DNA of 64,000 nt from Gnetum montanum (GCA_015680685.1 MNCI01034978.1:3964-67963); one strand, 5' to 3'. Counted from the stretch's first letter, positions 43,799 through 57,600 are shown. The notes: a model not told the origin generated them from the sequence alone. A program made the numbers and translations.

Positions 43799-46700
43799 TC
43801 AAAGACAAGTAACCAAACAAACATGTAGACCATATGGAAGTCCATAAGGCAGCATTGCTTTAGCAATCTTTGTAAAAGTTTGTCCATGTAATATCAGTAG
43901 GTAACCTCCTCTTCCTTGATCACTTACCAAAGAAACCACAATCTCTGACCATAAGACATTTTTATTAGAGAGATTCAATTTCATGTAGAAAGACAAGAAA
44001 ACCTATGATGAACTAAATAACAATGTCAAGTTTCATACCATCATCTTCAACTTCTTGTCGTGGTCTTCCAATAAATAATGGCTTAGATGGGGTGCATTTA
44101 GAGTCATGTCATTTCTTGGCTCTCTTGTCCTCCAAGTTAATCTAGGCAACATGTATGAATTCACTAAACATTTTATTGAATCTAAACAATTTATTGAATT
44201 ATTAGGGAAGAAGAAATCATGATTATGTACCTTGAAAAGTGCATTTTAAAAGTTGCACGATCTATGTGCTCCACAAGCATATGCATATCTATATCTCTAG
44301 CCCACATAACTAGGGTTTATCGTAGGCATATCAAGTTCTCTTCAATGTTCTTTAGGATGCAATCCCTCTTAATTCTCTTCTTGGCCTACCATCTAAAGGG
44401 ATTCTAAACCTAGCAAGCCTTTAAATAAATTGGATATAAATAAGCATGGGGAGCCTTTGTAAAAATATGGGTGCTCAAATAAATGATTAATGTAACTATA
44501 AAGATTGATATGCATTCTTTCCCTAAAAAGCACTATCTCTCTAAACTAACAACAACCCTTGTATCTCCTACTTTATCTACCCTTTTATTCATACTACTTT
44601 TGTCTTACAACTAGCTAGTTTTATTTTAGTGGTTATATCTTTTTTAAAAATTTAAAAATTATCTTTTTTTCCTGTTTCTTTTTCCCTACAATTAGCTATT
44701 TTTTCTAAAACTCACCATTAATGCTATTTATTCTCTCTCTAACCCTTGAGAAATCAAGTGCAACTTATGATGAATCTAGAATTATTCGAAATGTCTTGGA
44801 AAGAAAAAATATGCATGCTATGAATGATATAATAAAGAATGATAATCAATTGCAAATATGTAAAATGAAGTCTAAGCATTGAAATAAAAAAAGGTCCTAA
44901 CCTAGAGGCTTAATACTCATTGGGCCAACCCAAGATCATTTGGTTAATAGTTGGATAAAGAAGACACTGTATATAGACAACATGACAGATATGTGTGTAT
45001 CATGACATGACTAGGCATTTCATCTGAATAAATAGAAATTTCAAAGATGATTCAGAAACCATCAAGGGACCATGATAATTATACTGTCAGAAGCAGAATT
45101 AAAGTTCCAAGTTTCCAACAATCATGGAACATTATATTGGTTATTGATTATAATTCAAAAGCTAAAACATCATCTAAGCTTGTTATTATAACACATATAT
45201 TGTTGTGATATAAAAATTCAATGCAGACAAGGCTTGAAAGACTTTTTCTTAGTACCTTGCATCAAGAAGAGTGTCATGACCTTGAAGCTTTCTAAGGCTT
45301 TCTAGTCTTAGTCTGGCAAGTATAGATGTATTAGTGTAGTGCTCAGAGCCATCAACTGCTATAGATATGGTTCTTACATCCTCATCTTTCTCCTCATAAG
45401 CATTGATGAATGAAATGTGTTCATCACATTTCATTTCATTTAGGTAAAGAGGAAAGAATTCAAAGCAATAGGAAGCTTAATTAAAGTTTTCAATAGGAGG
45501 AGTTGAACAGAGTTTACAACAGCAGTAAAATAGGCAATAGTAAAAGGCAACCCAAAATAGGCAATAGTAAAAGGCAACCCCAAATAGATTGAATACGGTT
45601 TAGCTGATTATGGGGTTCAAAGCATTACCAAGTTGCCTGATGTTTTGCAAAGAGTGTGAATAACGGCTTTTGATTGTAGCTGCCACTCAAACTTATAAAG
45701 AGCAGTTGGCTGAGCTCTCAGAAGATTCATGGCAGAGTATCTGAGTGGCATCTCGGGAATCAAAGTGACTGCAAAGGAGTGGACCCATCCAGGAGCAGGG
45801 CCGGCTCTGCACCTGACGTACATATTGGAAAAGCAAACATGGTCATAGAAGGTCAATCCAAAAATGATTTGGACTTACTACTGGAAAAAGTGATTCAGAA
45901 AAGTTTTTATGACTTTACCCAGAAATGTTCTCTTGTTGGACCCAGGAAGCATCCTGACAGCAGTGCAGCCGGGACTTATGAGATCAGGTATCAGAGTTAT
46001 GAACTCCTCATCAGATACAATTGCATGGGCACAATGGATAAGTCCCTGCATGATTCCTTATTGCAGTTAGTCTTTCTTGGTCTCAATTTCTCTAGTTAAT
46101 AATTAAAACCTTACATATCCATGAATAGAGTTGTACCGGGAGATCATCCAAGAAGTTGAATCTGCCTATTGTTTCAAGAGTCCAGGGATCAATTTCATAT
46201 GAACCTTTCAGAGTCTCTGTCACGAAGATTACTCTTCCATCCCACATCCTGGTTTAGAAAGAGAAAACATTCAACAGGGAAAATGGAAAGTCATAGGAAA
46301 ATTTTTAAACAGTTATGCCACAAAGTACTTCTAACAGACCATATAAACAACTAAAGCTCTGAAGCTTTGAACTGCAATTGAAAATATCTACAAACTGACT
46401 GAACATTCAATTCAAACTTTTATTCATACTCTAGCTAGATATTTTCCTAATTAGCCTATTAAAAACATAAACGGGATGTAGTCCATATGCTTCTATACCC
46501 ACCTGATGGCTCCGGTGTTGGCATTTTCTGTAAGAGAATCACCGGTGAAGAGACCAGTGAACTCTAACAAATTTTGCAAGAAACTGGAGCTGTGAGCCCG
46601 TTGTGCCTCTGAGAATTCACGGAAGCAGACTCTGTTGTGCTTTTTGGCAGATTTATAAGCATCGGACTGTAGCTGTCTGTGTATAAAAAAAAAAACCCAA

Positions 46701-47130
46701 ATTCAAATAACAGCACTTACTGCCAGTTTAAATCTAATTTTTTATTTAAAAAAAACCAACATTGTTTTGGTTGCTTCTCTACCCGTCGAACAAATGTCTG
46801 AATTGATTATTACCCACATAAAAAAGTCTAGGTCCATTCCTGAGATAGATTCCTTTCTGTTCTATGCATCTGAGTACCATCAATTTAGGCATCATAGAAA
46901 AATTGAGCAAATAATACAACTATAAATTCAAACATCACAGAGAAGCTAATTTCAACAATACTACCCATATTGCTGAGCAGTCATTGTGGGATGTTGCCCG
47001 AGATGGAGGTGAGTTCTCCCTCCCAATGTTCTCTTCTAATGCTCTGTCATGCCGATGAATGGCTGTAAATGCTGCAACATGATTTGGGTAACTGTCGTGC
47101 AGCCAAGTTGCAGAGGAAATGCCTTCATTC
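43799..47130 (-). pseudogene. CCD8: Carotenoid cleavage dioxygenase 8 (carlactone synthase) pseudogene
   Basis: Ten minus-strand blocks, split by GT..AG-like introns, follow CCD8 from near its N-terminus to its end: about 47130-46950 (IRREHWEGEL), 46863-46779 (GIYLRNGPRLFY, FRHLFDG), 46681-46503 (HRQLQSDAYKSAKKHNRVC, CFREFSEA, SLTENANTGA), 46248-46137 (VTETLKGSYEIDPWTLETIG), 46045-45919 (GLIHCAHAIV, ITLIPDLISPG), 45812-45629 (PAPGWVHSF, PEMPLRYSAMNLLRAQPTAL), about 45460-45256 (INAYEEKDED), 44410-44231 (RFRIPLDG, YRYAYACGA), about 44155-44039, and 43945-43799 (LPYGLPYGLH). CCD8 is a plastid enzyme converting 9-cis-beta-apo-10'-carotenal to carlactone, the strigolactone precursor. Stops stand at 47048-47046, 46983-46981, 46781-46779, 44144-44142 and 44111-44109, and a 1-nt deletion lies near 45411. 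Introns are retained, so it is an unprocessed, dead copy. Confidence 0.9.
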
Positions 47131-49700
47131 TTGTTCATAATCAATCAATCGTCAAAAAACAACAACATATATGCCATGCTTATGAACTTGTTAAAATAAA
47201 CTCTTAAAAGAGAAGTCAGTTGAGCTGAGTGGGTTAAGTTGAAAATAGACAAAGGCCTTTCATGTGGGCTCCAACTTATTAGTTTTAGTTGCAACCACGA
47301 TCCTGGAATTGGTCGACCATATTTAATCGCAGGCGGTGAATAGGTGGCATCCATTGGAAAAATTTATGCTAACGAGTTGTTTCTCCTTTGTTTTTATTTT
47401 TTATTTTCTCTACATACTAGCAGCGGCAGTTGATATTGTTACCCTTAAAGGCAGTTGATATTGTTACTCTTAAAATTTCCTTTATTTTAAGTTTGTGATC
47501 TCTCATTTTCAAAACACTTTTTTTAATTATTAATTTTTAAATGAAAATAGCAATTACTTTTTTTTTTCAATTATTAATTTTTAACTGAAATTATGAGATC
47601 CCAATAACTTCTAAAATGTCAAAGATGACACTAAAGACATGAACTAAGAGTAAATAATCAACACTTATCTAAAAACTTAAGTTGATGTAAAATTGAAGTG
47701 TACATTACCAGGATCATTTAAAAACTTAAAACGAATCTAGAATTTGATGTTTGTTTTCTTCCTTAGAAATTCCAGTCATGTAATGTGAATCTTTTAATTT
47801 AAAGTTTAAAGATGCTACCTTGTGAACTCTTAAATAAGTTTGGAATATTCAAAGATTTTATGAAACAAGATGTACATGAGAAATGTAATGCAAAAATGTG
47901 CATTTTACTATTAGGCACCAAGGAGTTCTAAAAATTAAATTTGGATTTAAAGGATCGAGAGTAGACTCAATAGGTTACTATGTCTCGACGGCCACAAAAC
48001 CTACAAACACAAAAAATGGTCACATAAGTTAGTCTAAAGGTTAGTAACATAGCAACTAAGTCATGGGTAAACAAAGAATAAATCTGACTACAACCCCAAT
48101 AACACAAACTAATCAATATACAGTGAGACACAATCCAACTAGGATACTTTCCTAATAATTTAAATCCAAGTAGTTGTAACCTTTTTACTATAGAGTAGGG
48201 AAGGCACTTGTACTAAGGCCTAAAGCCTTAGGCTTGGATACATACATATCCTTGCAATGAAGTACACAAGAATTCAAAAATATGTAATTCTCAAAGGAGT
48301 GTAAGTTAAGATTGAATAAAACCCAAGCATGTTTATTTCCATCCTTGTTCCAAGAGGGAAGAAACCTTCAATCCACTAGCAAAGCATACTATCATACAAT
48401 TACCTTCCCATGATCTTAAAGCTACAAGAAAAACATTATAAAAAGTTTCATTCTTTAATCTTTTGAAAATATATTTGAAGTAAGAGGTTATGTTAAGAAA
48501 TTAGTTTCTTCTCAAAAACAAAAATGTAACTTGTCTACAACATTATTATAGATCATATTTTATATGTTTTCCCACTGAATCTTATAAAATTTCACATAAT
48601 TACAATGTGATATAAGACATTTCCTAAACCAATGTAATCATTCCTTAAATGTATGTATGTTTTCTTGTGTCTTAATGTATTTTATATGTGTTTACACATG
48701 TTTGTGCAGGTTATGTTGAGTTTCAAATATTCCAAGGTTAACAAGTATTAATTTGGAGGTGTTTTTGGTGATGCTAAAGTTTGTGAGGTAGAGTACCAAA
48801 ATGTCTCAAACATTTTAGACATTTTAATGCCCTGTTTTGAGACATCTTAGGATTCCAAGACATCTTGCCTATAAGTGTTTTCACATTCTATCAAAATGTC
48901 TAGGTAATTAGTACAGGCAATTTCAAGAAAGAATGCCAAACATTCATGAATTTAAATAAGTAGGTCAAGGAAGTTGGAAAGGCATCTTGAAGTTTCTTAT
49001 GGGTATATCAAATCATTTTGCTATTTTAAGTTCAAGCACAAATATGAAAAATAATGTTAGAAGTAAGACCATCATGTTTACTAACAATTAAATTTTCTCT
49101 TTTGATTTTTCAAAGATCAATTATAAAGTTGTACACTTGAGTACATATCCTTAAAATCTGAAAATTATCTATTTCCATGTTATTTTTAGTGCTTTCTACT
49201 ATGCATGTGATGTACTCCTTTTTTGGTTGCTTATTAATATTTTTTTTGGGTTCGATCCCCCACCCCCATCCCAAGATAAGTCTTTGGATGTACCTATATT
49301 TTAAGTGTTTTGACATTAATAAAAAAACATATGTGAATTATTGTTTTCTTTTTCTTTTTCTTTTAAATCATTATATGAAAGACATAAGCCCAAACTATTT
49401 TCATGCTAGTTAGCAAAGTTTTCTTTAGGCAATCCTTAACCTCTAAATAAATGAGGCTCTTCTTGATAGTTCTTTCTTAACTTGGATTTTGTCTTATAGC
49501 AGCTTAGGTTACCCTTCACCTATGCTAGCCACTATGTCTACCTTCAATTATAGGTGTTACTTTTGCAAAGTGATGTGATTCAAAAACATGGAGGACAATC
49601 TTCAATCAAATAACCCTTTTTATATCTACTTTGACCTTTTTTTTTAGCATAAGTTAGAGTTCTGGTACATCCTATGGCTTCTCAACTCAAAGCCATCTTC
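47131..49700. other. Upstream flank of CCD8 and AT-rich intergenic DNA
   Basis: A 69-codon minus-strand frame at 47354-47145 (MDATYSPPAIKYGRPIPGSW) lies just upstream of the first CCD8 block, but I cannot align it with CCD8; it could be leader or chance. The rest is AT-rich with long T/A runs and no coding signal. Confidence 0.45.
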
Positions 49701-49829
49701 ATCATCCTAGATTCGGCGTTCTACATTATCTGCAATGGAGTTTTTGGTCTTATATTCTGCTCTTACCAAAAATAATATCTCGCATTATGTGTAGCATCAT
49801 TTTTAGTTTTTCTTTTGTAGCTTTCAATT

Positions 49830-50110
49830 TCGATGTCCAACATCATCTCCTACGTCAATTCTAACTTAGCTCTTTTGGGTAAATTAGATCTTCAACATTC
49901 AATACTAGCTTGTTCTTTGATGTCCAACATTAATCTTTGTTTTAACGTCCAATGATAATTTTTACAATAATAACCTACACATCGATTCTCCTATCTAGAA
50001 CCTTCTAGAAGATTTTGTAGGCCCTAATGCCTAGTTCCTATGCAATGTACAAGGCATTTTCAGCCTATAAATAGGAGGATACACCTAAATAGAAAGAGGT
50101 TGACATCTAG
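49830..50110 (+). repeat. LTR-like promoter region of element 5
   Basis: Holds repeated TGTCCAACAT/CGTCCAATGAT motifs (49833, 49921, 49949) upstream of TATAAATAGGAGG (TATA at 50066-50073). It lies about 1.17 kb before the gag start of element 5, the position expected for U3 and the promoter of its 5' LTR. LTR ends were not fixed; the 3' LTR would lie at or beyond the window end. Confidence 0.5.
50066..50073 (+). promoter_or_regulatory. TATA box, element 5 LTR-like region
   Basis: CCTATAAATAGGAGG, a strong plant TATA. Downstream is a long T-rich leader without a gene. Confidence 0.55.
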
Positions 50111-51237
50111 TAGCATTTGCTTGGGTTTTGAAATGGTTGGCTTTCTCTAGTACTCAACGCAAACTTTCTTTGCAAGTTAGGTGATTTGAAAAACCCTTCT
50201 AAAGGTTCTACTTTTTGCAAAATAAGGATTCTCCTTCTAAAGATATTAGCCTTTCTAATTTCTCTCTTCCTATTTCTTGTTGATGTATTTAGATCCCATT
50301 CACGTTGTTCTCCTAATACATGGAGAGTTGCTTAGAATCATGTCAATACACTAATTTGTTCCATCCCTTTTTCTTAGTCAACTTTTGAATCTACAAATGT
50401 TCTTGTTAGATCTACATTAGGTGCATGCATCGGAGAAAGAATGAGGTAACATAGCTCCTTGTTAGATGTCTTTCGTCCCTGGTACATCTCCTAAAACATT
50501 CATATCAGGTTCTAATTTATTTGTCTTGTAATCTAGATATGCCTATCTTAGCTTTTCTGTTTCTCGTATTATCTAGGTGTGTTTCATATTTGTTTTCAAT
50601 GTTTTTCCTTCTAGATCTAGCTTTTTGAATCTATTTTACTTTTTGCTTTATTTCTAAATGCTTTTCCTTCCAGCCACACACCAGGTTTATTTCATTTTGG
50701 TTCATGTTATACATGTTTTCCCTATTTATTTTCTATTAGCTATTTCATGTGAGTTATTTTCTGCTTTTATACACTAGCATTTGGCAAAAATGCTTGTCTC
50801 CATTTGTCAGATTTTTCCAACGACTTGCAAGTCTCCTTTTGATTTCAAGAAGATTAATTAAGAGATTGGTTTTCTTAGACCATTTGGTGGCCATGAGATT
50901 ATCTTGATCAATTTCATGCTAGGTTGTATTAGATTTTGTATTACAATGATCTTTACCACAACATCTTTCAGGTGCTAGACGGAAGACCTATGTGAAACTA
51001 ACATTGCTTCTAGGACTCACTCTTTACTTATGTTCCTATACTTTTTTTCTATAGTTTCTATGTGTCAAAAGCATGCTGCAACAAAATACTGATGTCACAT
51101 CAATCCTTTGTAACTTCAATGTTCTTATTAAACAAAAAATTCTTACCTTTTGTTTCAGGTGTGAACCTATTTTTAGGGACGAATTGATGTACTAGTAATA
51201 GTCTTCTGAACTTAGAATCACTTTTATAGTTTTAGCT
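50110..51237. other. Leader/LTR remainder of element 5
   Basis: T-rich non-coding sequence with many TCTAG and CTTT runs. A PBS was not recognised. Confidence 0.4.
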
Positions 51238-53400
51238 ATGGCATCATCCTCTAATTCAAGTTTCTCCAAGATTTAGAAGCTCATGGACCTAAGGAAAAAT
51301 TAGATATTTTTAGAAGGACTAAGTCTAAAGAACTACAACATAACCTATGCCAAATGTAAGCTAGGCTTTCTTCTTACACATGACATGTTCAAGCTCATGG
51401 TAGAATACAAGCAAGTTAATGATCTACCACCTTTCCTTCCCAATCTAGATCATCCAATTGAACTGGATAATAAGGAAGCTAAGAAAGTAGTAGAATTGAT
51501 CATGGAATAAGAATAGATGTAAGAATGCATACATTTATAGATTGAAGAGGTTATGATGAAAAATATCTAGGATCAACCTCTCAATCCTCAGATCACTCTT
51601 AGAGGAAGAAGAGGATGTGTGGCCTTCAAATCTTACATTTACTTGATAGATAAAGATGAAGAGCAACAAACATGAGAGCTTAGCAAAAGAAATCCACTGT
51701 TGCATCACATCCATAACATCATCATTATCGTAGATTAAAGCACTTTAGTTGAATCTGTTTCTCCTACCACAAAGCTATTCAGCCTTTCCACAAGCTATAT
51801 TCCTCCCTACCATTTATTTTCTCCTAACAATTATAGCAATCCCCATTCCATTTTCCAATCCTTTGTTCTACATTTTAAAACTACTCATTCTATGCCTCAA
51901 CCACAACCTACTGTACCTTCTTTTTAGTCTATTTCACTCCCTACTTTTACTATTCCACCCATGTTTAGCCTTCCCCAATCTATTACCATGTCTTCCTTTC
52001 TTATATACCCATCCCATTCAATCTCATTGTCTATACCTACTCTTAAAACTTTTGGACTCATTCCCTAGATGCATTCTTTCCTAATATCTTTACTTGCTAC
52101 CAAAACTCAATCCACTATTAGCTACCCTAGAATAGGTTCATAGCTAATGGCACTAGTTAATGACATGATGCTTTGTCTTCAAAAAACCAAAGAAAAAATA
52201 ACAAAGGCATTGAGCATATAATGAAATTCTCATGTTTCCTTGGATTAATTCTTAAGTGATCCCATAAGCTCCATCATTCCCTCGCTAATCCTACCTAAGG
52301 GGATTTTGCTACCAACTTTCACAAAGTACAATGGTGAAATAAGATATCCCATGAATCATGTGATCACATTNNNNNNNNNNNNNNNNNNNNNNNNNNNNNN
52401 NNNNNNNNNNNNNNNNNNNNNNNNNNNNNNNNNNNNNNNNNNNNNNNNNNNNNNNNNNNNNNNNNNNNNNNNNNNNNNNNNNNNNNNNNNNNNNNNNNNN
52501 NNNNNNNNNNNNNNNNNNNNNNNNNNNNNNNNNNNNNNNNNNNNNNNNNNNNNNNNNNNNNNNNNNNNNNNNNNNNNNNNNNNNNNNNNNNNNNNNNNNN
52601 NNNNNNNNNNNNNNNNNNNNNNNNNNNNNNNNNNNNNNNNNNNNNNNNNNNNNNNNNNNNNNNNNNNNNNNNNNNNNNNNNNNNNNNNNNNNNNNNNNNN
52701 NNNNNNNNNNNNNNNNNNNNNNNAACAAAATAGTGTTCCCTTAGTTATTTCTTCTTCTTTTACTCAGCAATGCTGACCTCATAGGAGTTAAGACAAATAC
52801 ACCAAGATACCTATGAGGTACTCTATACTTTTAAATAGTCTTCTTAGGTATGGCCACCTTAAGAAGAAATAAGTCTCTAATCAAGAAAGAGCACACTACC
52901 ATCACATATAACTTATATTTATGGATCCTTTTCAAAGACATAAAGTTGACCTTGATGTGCCTAAGTGGTATGACTACTGGAAATACTACTACTATCATGA
53001 AATTATTGGACATGATATAGATAATAGTAGGAATCTAAAGAATGACATCTAGGATCTCATAGATAAGGGCAATAGAGTGGTGAAAAGTCATCCATCCACT
53101 ATGCATCTAGACAATCAACAACATGAGATGTTTTAGAATCCCTTGGGAGCCAGAGGTACAATTTCAACTTTTGAGCTTGAATATAAGCCTCATAAATCCT
53201 CATCTAGGGAGCCTTACATCATCTACTAGTTTAACTACAAATAGCCCAAAAAGTCATTGTCATAACCTCAAAAACCTTACATGATCCATTATTCTGACTA
53301 TGTCACTATGCCATCAAAACCAAACTATTCTTCTTCCCCTTCCTATCATATTCATGCCCTACAATCTTGTCACTCTACTCCTCTTGCTTAACCTATGTGT
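51238..53400 (+). pseudogene. gag: Gag relic, element 5
   Basis: Begins MASSSNSSFSKI at 51238. Near 52309 LPTFTKYNGEIRYPMNHV resembles the start of the gag capsid region (usually KFTKYDGxxxPxxHL). The N gap removes the next part. At about 52976-53045 YYYYHEIIGHDIDNS then RNLKNDI.DLIDKG matches the knuckle YCxYHxxxGHxTxxC of Tat gag with both cysteines lost. Many stops. Confidence 0.6.
52371..52723. other. Assembly gap (353 N)
   Basis: A run of 353 undetermined bases inside the gag relic of element 5. No feature can be called across it. Confidence 1.
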
Positions 53401-53699
53401 CATTCTTATTTATATTCTGTTCCTTATCATGTAGAATCTCAAGATATCTCTTCAACTACTACATTTCAAACATCCATTTAGCCTTTTCCATCACCTCAAA
53501 TACAAATCTGTATCCATGGTTAGTAGGCTAATGAGTCATGATTAGATAAGTAGAAGGAAAAGTCTACTAATGCACATAGAAAACCTTCTTAGACAATAAA
53601 GAGGATTTCTTTCTAACAAAAGTAGATTGCTTCCTCAAGAAATATCCTTCCTTTATCCAATCTTGTACAACTAGTTACAACAGCACCTACTCTACAAGC

Positions 53700-54480
53700 A
53701 TCTTAGCCTATGGACACTAAGGTCTTATCACAAATGATCATGATTGTTCATTCTAAAGGCATCGACTTGTCCTTGTATGACCTTGTGGAAACCTTTAATG
53801 AACATCATGTTGTATTATATGATGTTCTTAAGAGGATTGTGGTCCCAAGTGACATTCTTGCTTAAATGGAAATTATAACTTCCTTTTTCCAAGTTCCTCA
53901 TTATGAATCAAATAGCCTAAACATCCATGGTGAGAACATTAAGACTAACTTAAAGACAAGAGATGTTTGTCACTTGCTGCTCTACATGACCATCAAGGTA
54001 TCATTTAAAGCTTCGATTCCACTAATACATGTTGATGATGTCATTGGATCTAAGATGATCACATGGACTATTATTAAGCATCTTGGTCTCTATGATTAGG
54101 TAACTTTCAATAAACCTATATTAATCTCATCTCTTTTAATATTATGTGAGTAGAAGTTAAAGGTTCCATTAGGTTTTCATTCATGGTAGGTGATTCTGTG
54201 TAGTTTGAAGCTCTTTTCATGACCATATGTGAATGTCCAAATGTTAATGGAATACTGGGACGTCCTTGGCTAGCTCAACATTGAGTTTTGTTTTTGGTAC
54301 ATCAAGAGATATACATCCATTTTTGTAACCATGACATAGTCATCTCAGTGAGCAAGAAATTTGCAAGTATTTCTCACTTAGATCAAGAAGCTCTCTCTTA
54401 TTAGCTTAGTGGAAAATTAGTTGATATTAAACTTGAACCTATGGGTAAGCCTATAGTTCCTTTTTTTCTAAGAATTTGGC
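53700..54480 (+). pseudogene. Protease-region relic, element 5
   Basis: Reads GIDLSLYDLVETFNEH, matching the YDLL-type linker of element 1, then FFQVPHYESNSLNIHGENIK and MTIKVSFKASIPLIHVDDVI, which replaces the protease core; a D-S/T-G box is not recognisable. 54230-54330 has MLMEYWDVLG.LNI, the end of the domain. Weakly supported on its own; the call rests on order and the linker. Confidence 0.4.
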
Positions 54481-54699
54481 TATAACTATAGATCTATTAG
54501 ACTTAAGTGATGAGTCTATCTCCAACATCAAGTTTTTTAATTTATATTTTAAAGAACTTGACATATCCTCACCTAAAAAGAAGGATTCCTCTTATCCTTC
54601 CCATTCAATTGCTTAAAAGCTCATTGCAAATGTAATAACATTGGATGTTTAGGTTTTCAAGCCTTTCTTTTCTTGTTTTCCACTTTCTTATAAGTGATA

Positions 54700-57600
54700 A
54701 ACATCTATTAGTACCTATTAAAAATACCTTTAATTTTTTTATGTTGTTTATTTTCATTTGGTAATGATGGTTAGTAAACAAAATCCTATTAATTTCTATT
54801 CTTATTATTTTAATTATTTTTTGTTAAATGGAAATGTTAAATTAATAAATGCTTATTAACATAGAATCATGTTGATTTCATAAAAATTAATTGCATAAAG
54901 ATGTTTAGCTTGAAATGACTTGAAATTTTTTCTTTATTTTCATAAACAAATCTTTTAAAGCTAATACACATCATCTTATTATCTTAATTCTAAACACACT
55001 TGAATTTTTACAAAGTTTCTCTATTTCAAATGTATATGACACACAAGATACAACTTAGCAGCTTTATTTATCTACAACAACTTCATCCTCTTCTTCTTCA
55101 TCAATCTACATTAAAGTAGGCTCTTCTACCAGTTTCTAGTTTTTCTTCCCAAGGTCTACATGTAAAAATCAAGATGAATAGGTTTGTTTTATTTTTTTCC
55201 ATCAAATATAATAAAATAAAATTATTTTTTAAAGTACTGATGCTTACCTTGTGTTTCTGTATATATTTCCAGTATCCTCTCTTCTATCTTCTTCAAACTT
55301 AGGTTCACCGTGTCTAATGCATCAAAGGCTAAGCTTAGAATCTTTGATAGAATATTAGCCCACTCTTCTTCATAGGATTTTAATTCCTCTGCAGTGATAT
55401 CATCATCATTTCCTTCTACCATAGGTTCTTCTTAAGAGCCTCCTCCTTCTTCTTCTAGTGCGATGATCACCACATTATTTACAAAATATTCAAACAATTC
55501 TTCTAGCTTCATATGCTTAATAAATAGACTCCTTATTTCCTTGTCTATAAATAGACTTTTATTCTCTTTTAATAACTTGCAATATACTATTTTATATCAA
55601 TGCTTATTTATTTGAATTTTTCTTTCCCAATTCTTCCATGCTGTTGTAGAATTTCTCAAACTAGTCATGGAACAAGTCATGGCCAAGGCTGATCTCTTTC
55701 TTTCCATCAATGCTCTTTGGAATTCTATAGCTTTATTCTTTTCTATCTAGTAAGTATGGTAAGGGGGGTTATGTCTCACCATGTTTCTACCTCTTTTTTT
55801 TTTCCTCTAACAACTCTACCTAGCCGAACAACATCTATATTTGATGCTCATTTTCCTCTTTTTCTTTCCATGCTTATTGTAAAGAGTCTGGGAGTATGAC
55901 ATTTGTGTTGGCCTACTCTATGACCAATACTCCCATATCCCTAGCATAATTGATAGCAACACTTATTTTATCTATAATAACCTTCCTTGTTACTATGTTT
56001 ACATTTACCTTTGAATCATCGAAGGTCACTTGATCCTTATTTAACTTAATTTTTATCTCTATGTCATAAACAAGAGAACATTAAATTCTCTATCACTAAA
56101 AATGGACATTATTTTATAGTAATAATGTTCTAATTTACTTACCTTCTTCTTGAGAGATCAAGTTCAACTTCCTCTTCATATCCTCTACAAAGCCTTTCAA
56201 CATCATTTGCTTATTCTTTACACAAGCCTAAATCTTCCTTTTTATCTCTGGAAAAGAGAAGAAAATGGTTAAGTATTTTTTACATATCTAGAATTGACAT
56301 ATAATTTTTCATTGTGACATCAATTACACTTATCATATGATGTGAAAAGATTAGAACTAGTCTCTTTCTTTATCCACTTATGAACCTTTATGTCATTCAA
56401 AACTAGTTTGATCAATCAATGAGTGAGCCTACTAGAGGTGGGAGCAGGATCTCCAATTTTTGAAGCTCACCCTATCCTCTATCCTTGCTCTTTTACTCTT
56501 CTTGATCTATTTCATCAATGTTTAAACTAAATAGGTTCGAAAAAGAAGATAAACTTTCTATATCCTCTTCATTCTCCTTAAATGAAAATAAGTCAAGTAA
56601 GAAATTCATTTTCTCCATGCTCATACCTTTCTTTTGGCATTCTAAAGGTTGAATGTAATCTCTTAGCTTCCTATTTCATTACTCTTTTATCATGAGTATC
56701 TTCTATAGAATAACTAAGTGTAGTACCATGTTACTTCTGAAAATGTTAAAACAAAAAATACACTATGTCAATTACACTTGGTGGAATTTGTTAAACTAAT
56801 AGATATTAATGAACTTACTTATTCTTTATTCTAGTTTCTCTTGGGAGACTTTAACTTCGAGGATCTTGAAAGAAATGTCTTTTTCCTCAAGAAGAAATTT
56901 CCTCTTCCTTGATGCTCATTTTTTTATATAGTTCTAGAGGTACTTTACAAAATCCATTCCTTCTATGCCTCTTCATCTCTACTTATCTTCTGTTGAGGTT
57001 CCTCATTGTTTTTCTATATCGAGAATCCAACTTCTTCTTTGGTATTTAATGCTAACATAAAAGCATCATTTCCACCAATGTTGTAAGTGAACATTAGACT
57101 TCCCAAGTGTTAGCATAGTATGGGTCTCAAGTCTACCTTGGAAGCAATATCTTCTTGTTTTTTCCTTCCTGGGGAAAATAACACTGTCATGACTTTTATT
57201 CATCCATAATAGAAGTAAAAATTGAATGTTTGTCTTACCATCTTCTTCTTAACTTTTTTTCCTCTTAGGATAGTTTCTTCATTTCTTCCACCTCCCCTTG
57301 ATAGATCACTAGTGCCTAGTTGGCTACCCTTCCTTGGATCATTGCTCCATACAACCCATATAACCACATGGGGGCTAGCTCCCATTTCTAACCTATCTTA
57401 TTGTAAAATAGACTTTCAATGAATAAAGGAAACAACTTCTTTAAGTCTTCATTTGTTCCCTTATGCACATTAATAATGTCTCTCTTTTCTGATCATATCC
57501 ACTTTTCTATGACTACTAATTCTACTGAATCTAGCTTGAAACTATTAATCTTGACTCTCCTCTTTGGGATTCCCAACCAATACCTTAGTGTAGCTAGATG

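Noticed and set aside
45779-46099. 106-codon plus-strand frame.
   Set aside because: It is antisense to two well-supported CCD8 exons and the intron between them.
51749-52084. Leu/Phe-rich plus-strand frame that looks like membrane segments.
   Set aside because: An off-frame reading of pyrimidine-rich gag relic sequence; composition explains it.
52306-52776. Open frames running through the N gap.
   Set aside because: Undetermined bases are not evidence of an open frame.
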